A DNA stretch of 64,000 nucleotides, taken from Siniperca chuatsi. Its lineage: Eukaryota > Chordata > Actinopteri > Centrarchiformes > Sinipercidae. The stretch covers positions 14,975,167-15,039,166 of the forward strand of contig NC_058043.1 in assembly GCF_020085105.1 (NCBI RefSeq), given 5' to 3'. Positions within the stretch are counted from its first letter, which is position 1, and every line of letters begins with the position of its first letter. Shown here piece after piece: positions 21,809 through 34,290 of the stretch. Position numbers and translations under genes: made by a program. The notes beneath the pieces were generated by a model that ran no database searches, was not told the DNA's origin, and was given only the letters and a program-made list of their open reading frames with translations.

Positions 21809-24800
21809 ATGTTTCTCGCACTATTGGTGACGCCAGAGCTGAGGGAGTTCCTGGCCAGGGCGAGAGGTGGAAAAGTGCGCCTCATCAAGGTGCGCATCCA
21901 AGATGGTGAGTGACCCAGGACAGTGTACGGTGGAGCAGTCAAAAAAGGGGATGAGTTGACCCTCAGTGGGATGTGATGTAAGATATAAATCATCTTTGAT
22001 GGTAGATTTGTGTGTCATGTGTTTTAAAGTGTTTGTTCATTTAATTTATAGCATATGGTAGGTGCATTGCTTAATCTTACACAATCTGTTGGGCAACTTT
22101 CCAGTGCTTGTCACATTACATTTTGACACTACAAATCACTGTTATCTGGAAAAATGTATGCAGCATTGCAACGTTGTTCCCAACGTTTTGGGGGTTGTGA
22201 CCCCTTAAAATGAAATAATGTTTACCTGTGCCCACTAATCACATGTTATGGTCTTTGTGTGGACTTGAGTTGTGAACAGTTCAACCAAAGAGTGTTTTTT
22301 CCCTTTTGGACTGTTTCATTTGAAGGATTTTTAGAGGCCTGACAAGGTGAAAGTCTCCAGTGTTTCACAACAAAAAAGCAAAGCTAGGAAAAAAATCATA
22401 AAAAATCAAGTTTTGTGTAAGAGAAATATATATATGTTCCTTTCTTATCCCTTGAATCATTTGGTGACCCCTCAGACTTTTCTTGGGACCCTTTGAGTGT
22501 CCCAGGTTGGAAACCACAGGTTTCTAATATAATCTATACCTAAAACATGGCTGTAGTGGCTCGTGTGGCTCAAAACGTTTTCAAACCATCCCTTTTTCAT
22601 GAGCTGGAAACTCTTTGTTCTTAAACTATAGACCAATGGTTTCTAAGCTGGAAACGATATATGTCTTTGCTTGAAAATAAAGAAAAAAACAAAACAAAAC
22701 AAAGATTTTAAAAAAATAAATAAATAAATAATAATACAATGTAACATCAGTATATAATAATTGAGGAGGGACATATGTCATTTCTGGATTGTTTGGTTTA
22801 GGATACAATTTGAGAAACTGGTTAAAAATCTTTATTATTGTGCCACAAACTGAATATTATTTCATCCGGATGGTTAAAAGAGTCTTTAAAGATTCTGGAA
22901 ATACATTCAGAACAGAAGTAAGTGTTGCTAAAGGATCTTCTGGGTTTTTCAAATATCACTGGGTTTCTATTTTTTGGGGGGAAAATGATGCTTAGCGGAT
23001 GCTTAGCTCTGTGACTTGAGTGTCAAAACATGAGAGGCACAAACTGTGGCTTAGTTGAAGAATCATTTTCAGTTCTCAGATTGTTTCATGCGAGTGAGAA
23101 TTGTGTCGAGGCATCACGAGTAGACATGCCGTTGCATTAAAGAGGTCACAGACAAAACAAAAAAGGTTGGTCAACCACTGCTACAGACTTTGTCTAACTT
23201 GTAGGAAAAGAGAATTGCGTCAGCTGTGTGAGAACAGACGATCAGTGTGTCAGCTGAGCAGTCTGTGAAAAATGGTCAGTGAGGCAATAGGTTTCTAGGT
23301 ACCAGATTATGGAGGTGGACTGATGTGTTCATGAGGTGTTTATATCTTGTTTTGGTATCTGACCAATTGTAATCTGATTCATGAGAGATGCATTCTGGGA
23401 CTTTTTGGGGCTATCTTTGCAGACTGTGGCTATCATATTAAATATTTGGGGTACTGATGTCAACAGAGACGAGCTTGGTGCTACAGAGACAGCAAAAGGG
23501 TGTCCGCTCTGTTTTACTTCCTTACTGAAGCACTGTGAGCTTCCCGGGCGTCACTGGGCTATTTTGAGCGACATGTGACTTGTGACATGGTGGCTTGCTG
23601 CTGCTGCCCAGTGACACTCATGTTCGTTCCAATGTCAAAGGAGAAACAAGATCATTCTGGCCGGTTTCATCACCGCTGGCTTTGTATCTCACTTGGTTTA
23701 CTATCACCCAACTGTCCCCTGATAGCATATGTCTCATGATTATATTACTTTGTTTTGAACTTTAAGGAAAAAAGACAATACACCACACCCAAAGTGAGTC
23801 ATTTACATACAGTTTAATCCTAATGTGGACCTATAAAAACAGAGGGACTAAGAGAGAATGGCTGATGGAAAGTATGTGTGTGCAAAGCTGGAATGTGTTG
23901 TGCCTCAGAATAGCAACATGCCCCAAGAGACAGTCAGGAAATCCCCCTGCACCCCACAAGGACATCAGACTTTAGGTGTATGCATATGTTTTGTGTATTT
24001 CATTATTTCATTTGTCAGCTCCATTGAGAGATTTAACCTCATCCTGTGAAGTCAGTCTGAAATTAATCTGGTAATATTTTTAACCCAGAAGTTCGTCTTT
24101 GCGTCCTTTTATCACAAAACATGGAGCAAACAGTGAGAGCAAAAACAGCAGCGAGACTTCATGGACTCTCAGTTGAGGTTTTCAAACTGACTTTAGCTAA
24201 GTGAGTTTACACATGAAGCAATGAGACCGTGTTGATGGTTGAACATGGAGCTGAAAGTATTTTGATAATCACCCAAAAATGACAAACTTTCTCAGGTTCT
24301 AGCTTCTCAAATGTGAAGATTTGCTACTTTTCTCTGATTTATAACACTGTAATTTGAATACTGTAAATTTAGACTGCTGGTCGTACCAAACAAAGATATT
24401 TGAAGATGTCACCTTGGGCAATTTTAACTATTTTCTGACATTCAGGCAATTAATTTATTAATTGAGAAAATAATCGGCAGTTTAATCAATAATGAAAGTA
24501 ATTGTTAGTTGCAGCCCTAGTTGACCAAAATAAAAAGAGATCAGGGTGATTGACAACAATGTTTTCTTCTTTTTTGACAACGTGGACAAGGTTGGGAGTT
24601 TGTATTTTTGTTTACATGCCACCACATTAATATATACTATAAATATATACTATATTTATAAATATAAATACTGCACTTGCACTTGATCATGTAGATGGTC
24701 AAAAGGAAATTACTACCTGAAAGTTGTTTAAAATTAAACAATATCATTTTGACTTGAGAGGAATATGCATGTTCAAGAAACACAGGATCAGGAGTAATGT

Positions 24801-27800
24801 AAAACATCACTGTATTTCAGTTAAAGGAGTGAAAATGTACAAATGCAGATTTGAATTTAAAAATAATTTAGTGAACAGATATAAAGATGTGATAGAGTTG
24901 GGAAGATATATATAGAGTAACATTTTGTCTGATGTTACTTTTTTAGCATCAAATATGCCATGTACAGTATAAACGGTAGGCTCAATAATCATCATATAGT
25001 AACTAACACATTATAATGTGTATAATAATACATAAGTATAACTTTAGAGCAACTTCGACAGTATACACCTGCTTTTTATAATCAAATTTCAATAGTCCTC
25101 CTACATGTATATGATTACTGGCTATGACTTTAGACTAACTCCTCCTGTATGTGTCAGTGTGCTGTCAAAGGGCATGCTACATATAGGGGGTAAGGTATGT
25201 GATGAGAAGTGGTCTGATTTTCAGAGCAGCTGGTGCTGGGAGCCTACAGAGACCCGGAAAAGAGCTGGGACCAGGATTATGATCACTTCCTGCTTCCTCT
25301 CCTGGACGACCAGGAGCCCTGCTACATCCTGTACCGCCTCGACTCCCAGAATGCACAGGGTTACGAGTGGATCTTCATATCATGGTCTCCTGACCAGTCT
25401 CCAGTATGCCGTTCCGCATATTCTTAATTCTGCACTACATACTGAAGTTACATACACACATTGATAGGTGAAAGCCTCAAATGTACACATTTTAAGGAAC
25501 TTAAAAGAGCATTCCACCAATTTAGTATTGCACTTCCACATAGTTGGGGGATTTGCGAGAGTCAGATTTACAAAGAATGATCAAAATCAAAGCAGCAGAG
25601 GTGGCAATATCCTGACTTTGAGTCCCTAGCCCCGTGATATTTTGAAAGACACAAAAAATCCTGCACACTGTCGATCACTTGTACTCACTTTATTAACAAC
25701 GTATTGGTCCTCAGACATTCATAAGGAAAAATTCATACAAGCAGAAAGCATTAGTACCATATGTATGTAAACAAAACCCAGAGAAAAAACACAAATCTGA
25801 AGGCGCCAGCAGCACCTCCCAGCATCCATACAAATTAAGGTCAAAGACGTCTTCTGACCGTTGAGCTCTTCCAGTTGGAAGCAGTAATAGTATGTTTACA
25901 AATAATCAAAAGGTAAACTACATATATATGTATCATTCAATGGAATAATTCCATAAACAAGGATGAATCAAATAGATACAAAACCACAGAAAAATACAGT
26001 GCCAAACAATTAACAAAATAGGTACATATTATATAACAGGAAAGATAAATGTCAAAGGATGAATATGTATTCTACAGTATAAAATTATGAGAACACTGTA
26101 TTAGGCCTAAAAGATCAAAAGAAACTAAATTTGATAATATTTGGAAAATAGTTACTACAATTAGGTTAAAAACAATGAATAAAATATTGTCTGTTTGTGA
26201 AAACAAGAATAATCCAAGTACACAATAATCACAATAGTGACCAATCACAAAAATATACACGTGCAAAATAATAATAATAATAAAAGTCTAATGTATAGGA
26301 CTAGGTTAGAGGTTAAATGGGTATTAAAAGGGCCACACCCATGATCACATAAAAAGAAACATAACTTAAAGGGACAGTTAACCCCAAAATCAAAAATACA
26401 TATTTTTCCTCTTACCTATGGTGCTATTTATCCATCTAGATTGTTTTGATGTGAGTTGCCGAGTTTTGGAGATATCGGCTGTAGACTTTGTTGTGAGCAG
26501 TTTCATGTAAGAACTATTTTCTTTCTACCGACAGTTCCTGCTCACTGCTCACAACAAATCTGTGGATTATCTTGGGTCATGATTTCTGGAACGAGACATT
26601 GCTGTTGAATACTTCAAATATTCTTTTTTGGCGCTTTGAGCACCACAAGCCGAGTGCCATATAGTCCCATTATATTCAAAAAATGCAGACATTTCTACAG
26701 CCAATATCTCCAAAACCCGGCAACTCACACCAAAACAATCTAGATGGATAAATAGCACTACAGGTAAGATGAAAAATACGTATTTTTGATTTTGGGGTGA
26801 ACTCTCCCTTTAAGAAGGCTATCTTAGTCCTAGCATGGGTCATGCGCCAAAAATGCTGGATCCTACATTTCCCATAATACACCTTAATAGCATCTTTCAT
26901 GAGACCCTACCTGCCTGGTGAGTGCTCGACTGTCAAATCCCACACCCCCAGTTTGTAACACGGGCTTTCACATACTTTTAGTCTCAAACACAGTCCGAGA
27001 TAACTCTGATGACATTATCAGGGTTATGATCGTCAAGGTGCTTATAAGCATTGTAGTAATTCTGTCTTGAATTCAATCTTTCCTGAAAACAGCTTTCACC
27101 TGACATCAACATATACACAAACAGTATTTTCCCCTCTGTTGTTTGCAGGTGAAACAAAAGATGTTGTATGCGGCCACCCGTGCCACAGTGAAGAAGGAGT
27201 TTGGCGGTGGCCATGTGAAATATGAGATGTTTGGCACAGCTGAGGTCAGAAACATTTAAAATCACTTTGTCTATTTTGCTGTGATGATGTGTTTTTAAAG
27301 GTGTTTGTCCTGAGCTTCCTGTAAAGGGTCTCTTGTTTTGCTTGCAAACCTAGGAGGACATCTGTTTGCTGGGCTACCAGCATCATGTGTCATCCTGCTC
27401 TGGTCCTGCCCCGCTCACATTAGCTGAGCAGGAGCTCCAGAGGATCAAAATCACAGAGGTGAGAGGTCAACATGCCTTCAGCAGTGTTGTCATCATTGCA
27501 CATAGCTTTGTATGTGGACTGGTTCTTTTTTTAACACGTGCCAAATGTAACTTTTTGTTGTGATTGCTTTTTCAGGGCCGGGTTAAACAGGTACGCTGAT
27601 ACATTATTTACCCTATGTGTACATTTACAGTGGTGTGAAAAAGTGTTTGCCCCCTTCCTGATTTCTTATTTTTTTGCATGTTTGTCACACTTAAATATTT
27701 CAGATCATCAAACAAATTTAAATATTAGTCAAAGATAACACAAGTAAACACAAAATGCAGTTTTTAAATGAAGGTTGTTATTATTAAGGGAAGACAAAAT

Positions 27801-30800
27801 CCAAACCTACATGGCCCTGTGTGAAAAAGTGATTGCCCCACCTGTTAAAACATAACATCACACCTGAGTTCAATTTCTCTAGCCACACCCAGGCCTGATT
27901 ACTGCCACACCTGTTCTCAAACAAGAAATCACTTAAATAGGACCTGCCTGACAAAGTGAAGTAGACCAAAAGATCTTCAAAAGCTAGACATCATGCCGAG
28001 ATCCAAAGAAATTCAGGAACAAATGAGAAAGAAAGTAATTTAGATCTATTAGTCTGGAAAAGGTTATAAAGGCATTTCTAAAGCTTTGGGACTCCAGCGA
28101 ACCACAGTGAGAGCCATTATCAACAAATGGCGAAAACATGGAACAGTGGTGAACCTTCCCAGGAGTGGCCGACCGACCGAAATTACCCCAAGAGCGCAGC
28201 GATGACTCATCCAAGAGGTCACAAAAGACCCCACAACAACATCCAAAGAACTGCAGGCCTCACTTGCCTCAGTTAAGGTCAGTGTTCATGATTCCACCAT
28301 AAGAATGACACTGGGCAAAAATGGCCTGCATGGCAGAGTTCCAAGACAAAAACCGCTGCTGAGCAAAAAGAACATTAAGGCTCGTTTTTGCCAGAAAACA
28401 TCTTGATGCTCCCCAAGACCTTTGGGAAAATACTCTTTTTGGAAGGCGTGTCCCCCATTACATCTGGTGTAAAAGTAACACCACATTTCAGAAAAAGAAC
28501 ATCATACCAGCAGTAAAATATGGCGGTGGTAGTGTGATGGTCTGGGGCTGTTTTGCTGCTTCAGGACCTGGAAGACTTGCTGTGATAAATGGAACCATGA
28601 ATTCTGCTGTCTACCAAAAACTCCTGAAGGAGAATGTCCGGCCATCTGTTCATGACCTCAAGCTGAAGCGAACTTGGGTTCTCCAGCAGGACAATGATCC
28701 AAAACACACCAGCAAGTCCACCTCTGAATGGCTGAAAAAGAACAAAATGAAGACTTTGGAGTGGCCTAGTCAAAGTCCTGACCTGAATCCTATTGTATTG
28801 CTGTGGCATGACCTTAAAAAGGCAGTTCATGCCCGAAAACCCTCCAATGTGGCTGAATTACAACAATTCTGCAAAGATGAGTGGGCCAAAATTCCTCCAC
28901 AGCGCTGTAAAAGACTCATTGCAAGTTATCGCAAACGCTTGATTTCAGTTGTTGCTGCTAAGGGTGGCCCAACCAGTTATTAGGTTTAGGGGGCAATCAC
29001 TATTTCACACAGGGCCATGTAGGTGTGAATTTTGTTTTCCCTTAATAATAACAACCTTCATTTAAAAACTGCATTTTGTGTTTACTTGTTATCTTTCACT
29101 AATATTTAAATTTGTTTGATGATCTGAAACATTTTAAATGTGACAAACATGCAAAAAAATAAGAAATCAGGAAGAGGGCAAACACTTTTTCACACCACTG
29201 TAAAGTGAATTCAGATTTGAGGTGAATGGGGAAAGACGCAGAGAGAATCTATCTATTGGTTGTAAAAAGTAATACGTTTTGAAAATACATTTGTACTACA
29301 GTATAGAAAATATATATTATCTTATTAAACACTGTTTGGATCTACCTTTAGAGGCTTGACAAGATTTGTGTATTTGCTTGCTGCCCCCTGCAGGTGAAAA
29401 CAGAGATCAGCGTGGAGAGTAAGCACCAGACACTTCAGGGACTCGCTTTCCCACTGCAGGAGACAGCCAAAAGAGCCCTACAGCAACTTGCCCAAAAACG
29501 CATCAACTACATACAACTGGTGAGCCTGAGGAGTTCATACAAGAGGAAGATTACTGGATTGCTCCAGACTCAAGCTTTCGGCTTTACTTTAAAACCATCA
29601 TCAAATTTGCAGTTTGGTGTCAGGAGTGTTGATATATTAGACTTCTGATGTTTTACTTAGAGACTGCTGCATTCTGTATACTGTGCATTGTTACTGTGTT
29701 TCAGAGGTTGGATGTAGAGAAGGAGACAATCGAGCTGGTCCATTCCAACTCGACTGAAACTAGAGATTTGCCCCGCAGAGTTCCCAAAGACACTCCCAGA
29801 TACCACTTCTTCCTTTACAAACACTCCCACGAAGGAGACTACCTGGAATCTGTCGGTACGTCACTGATCTCTGTACTGATTCCTCTGATAATTCTCCTCT
29901 TCTTACACCTGCATGCACAAGGAGGTGTACATCTGTACATCTGGACTGCAGACACCTAGAGACAATGAGAGAGCAATAGTGCATCCCCCCGTCATCTACA
30001 TCAGAGGTTCCCAACCATTATGGCTAGTGACTCATTAAAATGAAGCAATAGTTACTTGTGACTTGTGTGTGATTTGTCATCACAGAAAATGGCCTTATTG
30101 TGGATAGGAGTTGTCAGCAGTTAAACCAAGTGTTGATTTTCCTTCTCTCGTTTCAAGTGAAGAATTTTCATAGGCCTGAAAAGGGTGAAAGTGTCCAGTA
30201 TTTCACAAGAAAAAAGCAGAATGTAGTCATAATTGTATGTAACATAAATATGTTTTCCTTTTTTACCCCTTTTAATCATCTAGTCCCCAAACAGATTTAT
30301 CTTGGGACCTCTTGGGTGGATCAGTGAATTGAAACCTGGGGGTTTCAATTCACTGATCTGCATTAACATAAAATATTTACTTATAATTCTTATAAATCTT
30401 CTTCTCCTCTTTCCCTGTCTGCAGTGTTCATATACTCCATGCCAGGATACAGCTGCAGCATTAAGGAGCGGATGTTGTATTCCAGCTGCAAGAGTCGATT
30501 ACTGGAGGAGGTGGAGAAAGATTACCATTTGCAAATTGCTAAAAAGGTAACGGATGGATAGATGTATAACAAAATACATAACACAGTTTAATACAGGGTT
30601 GTAGCTACCACTGAGAACACAGAGGTCATGTTTTGTTTTGTTTTTTTTCACAGGTGTGGGTATTTTAGTGGCTGATTTCTGTGTTTTTAGACTATATTTG
30701 TATACTGTACTGTATTTTAGAATATATTTACATTTGACTACTTTTAAACTTACTTACTTTCTCCACCAGAACTGTATTCTTAGCAGTGTGGAGAGGCTTT

Positions 30801-31303
30801 GACACAGCATTCAGACCTTCATGTTGCATTCATGCAAAATAGAATTTACAGAAACTATAACTGTTAATAAATAAAGTATGAAAAATTTAAATAATTGAAA
30901 AAATATAGGGGGTGCACTGGGGGAATTTGGACTCACGGACCTCAGGGTTTCTAAAATCCTGGTTACAGCCCCAGTTGTATACAGTTCCAGACTTTCGCGA
31001 CCTCAAGCTGACTAATAAATGTCAAAATTATTTATGTTGAACTGTCTCTAATGGATGTCGGGGCATAGCCTAAATTCTGGGTATTACATTTTGTCCACAT
31101 GCATGCTTATTCTCATTTTTTGCATCTACGTGCAGTTGGAGATTGATAACGGAGATGAACTGACAGAAGAGTTTCTTTATGACGAGGTCCATCCCAAGCA
31201 GCACGCCCACAAACAGGCCTTCGCTAAACCCCGCGGCCCAGCAGGAAAAAGGGGACACAAGCGCCTCATTAAGGGGACAGGAGGCACCCTACAGGACAGC
31301 TAG
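21809..31303 (+). CDS. twf2: Twinfilin-2 (actin monomer and capping-protein binding)
   Basis: Twinfilin sequesters ADP-actin monomers, caps or depolymerises barbed ends and regulates capping protein. Eight exons: 21809-21905, 25225-25403, 27149-27244, 27354-27458, 29394-29519, 29705-29855, 30425-30546, 31136-31303, summing to 1044 nt and 347 aa (human 349). The first ADF-homology domain covers about residues 5-140 ([27 protein letters not shown]). The second covers about 177-312 ([34 protein letters not shown]). The C-terminal tail ([12 protein letters not shown]) is the phosphoinositide and capping-protein binding region. The start is odd: [14 protein letters not shown] replaces the usual twinfilin start with HQTGI, as expected for an alternative first exon of the twinfilin-2b kind known from mouse. 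Introns 1 and 4 are full of repeats. Poly(A) signals are at 31774-31779 and 31800-31805. Confidence 0.95.
22176..22521 (+). repeat. Interspersed repeat, copy A of a pair (twf2 intron 1)
   Basis: Starts near 'gttcccaacgttttggggg', contains 'gaaagtctccagtgtttcac', and ends near 'cccaggttggaaaccacag'. A second copy with the same order of blocks and the same orientation lies at 30003-30318 in twf2 intron 6. It is non-coding and AT-rich inside. The text is familiar from other teleosts, but its class is not resolved. Confidence 0.55.
24250..24519 (+). repeat. Common teleost interspersed repeat, copy B (twf2 intron 1)
   Basis: Same family as 15883-16295: blocks 'agcttctcaaatgtgaagat', 'gaagatgtcaccttggg', 'aaataatcggcag' and the end 'gttagttgcagccctag' appear in order on the plus strand. 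It is truncated at its left end relative to the family as I know it. Confidence 0.55.
25498..25580 (-). repeat. Fragment of a MITE also seen at 44773-45195 (opposite strand)
   Basis: The string 'ccaccaatttagtattgcac' at 25516 and its flanks match the reverse complement of the right end of the element at 44773-45195, which has 'gtgcaatgctaaattggtgg'. Only about 50 bp are clearly shared. Confidence 0.4.
26366..26813. mobile_element. Fold-back MITE with 120-bp inverted ends (twf2 intron 2)
   Basis: The element starts TTAAAGGGACAGTTAACCCC and ends with the near-perfect reverse complement (TTAAAGGGAGAGTTCACCCC when read from the right). The arms stay about 93-95% complementary for about 120 bp, through the block 'tccatctagattgttttg'. 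The middle (about 200 bp) does not code. The outer TTAA could be part of a target duplication, as in piggyBac-type elements. High arm similarity suggests moderate to young age. Confidence 0.75.
27628..29200 (+). mobile_element. Tc1/mariner (Tc1-like) transposon, full length but inactive
   Basis: A 1573-bp element between TA target duplications (27626-27627 and 29201-29202). The ends are long inverted repeats of about 200 bp starting CAGTGGTGTGAAAAAGTG, with the mirror end TTTTTCACACCACTG. It sits in twf2 intron 4, in the same orientation as the host gene. A degraded transposase gene fills the middle (27991-28983). Inner and outer repeat copies (AAAAAGTG) look like the IR/DR layout of fish Tc1 elements. 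Arms are still very similar, so insertion was not ancient. Confidence 0.92.
27991..28983 (+). pseudogene. Broken Tc1-like transposase
   Basis: The frame opens with [16 protein letters not shown] and then has three in-frame stops in the paired helix-turn-helix DNA-binding half, which still reads [20 protein letters not shown]. Around 28425-28445 the tract that should hold the first catalytic aspartate (the 'DET' region) is missing: reading jumps from 'ENTL' to 'FGRR'. The second aspartate survives in [11 protein letters not shown]. The third catalytic residue, normally Glu in NPIE, is Val here (NPIVLLW). Only the last 149 codons (28534-28983) form an open frame. The protein cannot be an active DDE transposase. 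Confidence 0.9.
30003..30318 (+). repeat. Interspersed repeat, copy B of a pair (twf2 intron 6)
   Basis: Starts 'gaggttcccaaccattatgg' and shares the blocks 'aggcctgaaaagggtgaaag', 'gtatttcacaagaaaaaagc' and 'ttatcttgggacctcttggg' with 22176-22521, in the same orientation. Its right end runs into a perfect hairpin (30319-30358) that copy A lacks. Confidence 0.55.
30319..30358. repeat. Perfect 18-bp inverted repeat with 4-base loop
   Basis: GATCAGTGAATTGAAACC is followed by TGGG and then its exact reverse complement GGTTTCAATTCACTGATC. It lies in twf2 intron 6, 66 bases before exon 7. It is not part of a known terminator or RNA gene as far as I can see. Confidence 0.95.
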
Positions 31304-32339
31304 AGGCAGACAAATTTCTCCTATAGTCAAGTCTGCAGTTACAGCCCTCCCCTTTTCCCCAGACCCACTAACACCTCGTCAGGCCCAGAGGAACGAGCAC
31401 AGTGATGGATTTCGTCTGCTGTTTGTGTACTGAAACACTTGTGCTGTATAATATGTTTTTGATGAAAATATGCTGATAAATGATCTCAGTCTGTCTCTCC
31501 CACAGACAAATCTATATATATAGGAAAACATAATGAGTATAACAAAAACATTCATGTTTATTGATGACTTGCTTCATTTAAAAAGTCAGTCTGAAACCCA
31601 GACAGATGGTCTTGTTGTTGTGAAGCTAATCTGTATGGTTCTTCCATACCTGTATTAATAATAATAATAATAATAAATGATAGACTTGTACTGAATTGTT
31701 AATGCATAGTCAGATGTTTCAGTTCTTATGCCTAGCCTCCAATACAAGTTTTGTATCAACACTGTTTGTAAGAAATAAACAATATGAAAGGAAATTCTAA
31801 ATAAAAGCTTGTTTATACTGTGGTATTAGACCTTCTTGGTATAGATTTGTGTATTTTATTCAGCATGCAATGATTCTTGCATGGAAATACTTCCTGTTAC
31901 ATGTCTGTAAGTATTATACAAAGTTAGGATGGACATGGAATAATTAAATCTCCCATTAAAGAGGTTAAATTAGACCAACAGTTGTACATTCAGGCATCTA
32001 CTCCAGTCGTCAACGCCCTCTTGTCACGACAGTGAAGTGCAGTGAGGTTGCAGTGTTTGAAAGATGGCACTGTGTTGATTTACCTGCATGAAAACCAATT
32101 CAGCAGGAGTTCTGGCCAGTGTATAGTACAAATGTGCAACCGTGGCTGCTTCATCAAACCACAAATTAAGATTCTTAGCTACAAGCGCTTTTAATGCAGA
32201 ACCACTGGCCATTTTTTCAAGCTGCTTCAAAGGTTATCTCAGCTGTGAGATCAGTCTATGTAGATATTGTATTATATTTAGCATGTTAACAAACTTAGTG
32301 TGTTCGCATGCTGATATTTGTTAATTAGCACTAAACACA

Positions 32340-32830
32340 AAGTACAGCTGAGGCTGATGGGAATGTCATTGGTTTTGCAGGTATATGGTCATAAACCACA
32401 GTACTGGACCAATAGATAAACTATTTAAGTCTGGACCAAAGACTGTCTGTACAAAATTGTGTGCCAATACACCAAATATATGTCAACATATTTCACTGGA
32501 AAAGTGAAAACTTTGACCTGCTGGTTACCCTACACAAGAAGTTAGGGGATGACAAAATGTATTACGATTCATCCTGAGGGGAACATGAATGTCTATACCA
32601 AAATATATGGCCATCATTTTACTCAAAACCACAAATGTCAACCTGCTGGTGGCGCTAGAGGAAAAGTCAGGGGATCACCAAAGTGAGTAGGATTCATCCT
32701 CTGGGGACCCTGGATGTCTGTACTAATTTTCATGGCAATGCATACAGTAGTTGTTAAGATATTTCAGTCTGGACCAACCAGACTGACTGTTCAACCAACC
32801 GCCATAGAGGCATGCTGCTAGTATGGCTAG
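32340..32830 (+). repeat. Dispersed fish repeat, class not resolved
   Basis: Blocks such as 'gatgggaatgtcattggttt' (32358), 'aggattcatcctctgggga' (32690), 'agatatttcagtctggacca' (32758) and 'gccatagaggcatgctgcta' (32802) occur in this order in a repeat I know from many percomorph introns and UTRs. Two internal near-duplicates of the 'gattcatcctgagggg' unit (about 32570 and 32690) suggest tandem growth. It is non-coding. Confidence 0.5.
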
Positions 32831-33330
32831 AAAAGTATTGTCACATTTGTAACATTATGCCCTGCAACAAAATATGCACAAATATGCTTTAGTTTTTAAT
32901 AACCCCCAACCCAAGATTTTTAGTCCCCCTGCATGATCACAATAATACTGGAGAAACAATTTCACAGATTTTGTCACTTAAATCAACGAAATAATAGTTG
33001 AAATTCTTTAAGTTGATAAAGAATTTCTTTAGTGGAGGACAGCCTGACTCAGCAGTTCTCTCCAGGCCTGTTCCCTGAGAAGGAAGCTCTGCTGATGAAC
33101 AAGGTTTTCGCTCCCAACATACTTATGCTGCTGATTCCAGGCAATTAAAGCTTTTCTCAGAATCCTCTGGAAACGCCATTTTTTTCCCTCCACGTTGGAA
33201 GAGGACAACAGTTATTCATTGTGTCCCAGACTTCAGTCCTCTTACTAATTCTTAGTAAGTTCTGGGTAGGGTGTAGCGTGTTCACACAGAAAAAGTTAAG
33301 TCTATTCAAGATATCAGTGTGCAAATATGT

Positions 33331-33331
<1 letters not shown>

Positions 33332-33362
<31 letters not shown>
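33332..33362. repeat. (GT)n microsatellite
   Basis: About 15 GT units in the twf2-cish gap. Confidence 0.95.
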
Positions 33363-33364
<2 letters not shown>

Positions 33365-34290
33365 GACTTGGGGAGTGTGGTGCAATCCAGTGCATAATTG
33401 AAATGAAGGAGTTAGTCACAGCTGCAAATGATTAAAACAAATTGCAATAAATGTGCATTTATTCAATAGGCAGTAGTGTTCCAGCGTTGCAGTTTGATTG
33501 ATGTTTGCTGGCGGACTTCTCGTTTTCTGTTACAATAAAATGGTAAAGTATATTAATATGGAACTGAGACACGGCAAACACTGGCTCAGATATGTTCACA
33601 TATGAGAAAAGAAAACAAAAGCAGTAAATTGGTGGTGAAGTACAAGATTTTGCTAACAAGTTACAATAATAACTTATTATAGGAGCAATAATGATATGCT
33701 TTTTCTGTATTTTATCTGCTCTACCACTTGAGAGTGGGTGTTTTTACTTAAAACAGTTACACCACCAAAGTGCGGTAGCTCTGCATTGAAACACAATAGG
33801 TGTTGCTGTGACTGAATACAGATGATGTGAGGCTTTACTGACCTCACCTGGCTTACAGAGAAAGCAGACAGCAACTTTGTAATCTTATTATCAAGATGAA
33901 GAGAAAAAAAGCATGAACTTACTGGAGAACTTAACAACATTAAAAGACCAAACTCACAACAAACCTGGGGATAAACGGTGTAAAGGCTTTTTTAAGAACT
34001 GGGCCCACCAATCATAAAATGAACGTTGTTATGACAAAAGTCAGTTAATGTCATGACTGCCTTTGTATGCCTCTAGTTGTAGTATCAGCATAGTGTAACA
34101 CAGCAATGATGCAAATCCAAGAATGGAGTTTGTAATTCAGAAATCTTGTCCAATCCATGAATCTTATAATTAAACCAAGCTTTCGATCACTAAACTTTTA
34201 TCAGGGAAAATGTCTGACATGGAGCACACCTGCTGACACAGTAGTACACGTGGGAAATGCAGTTCACAATTGTAGTTCTCAAAGTCCAAA

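Noticed and set aside
32024-32230. 68-codon minus-strand frame between twf2 and cish
   Set aside because: Next to a dispersed repeat, with no known domain, splice partners or promoter.
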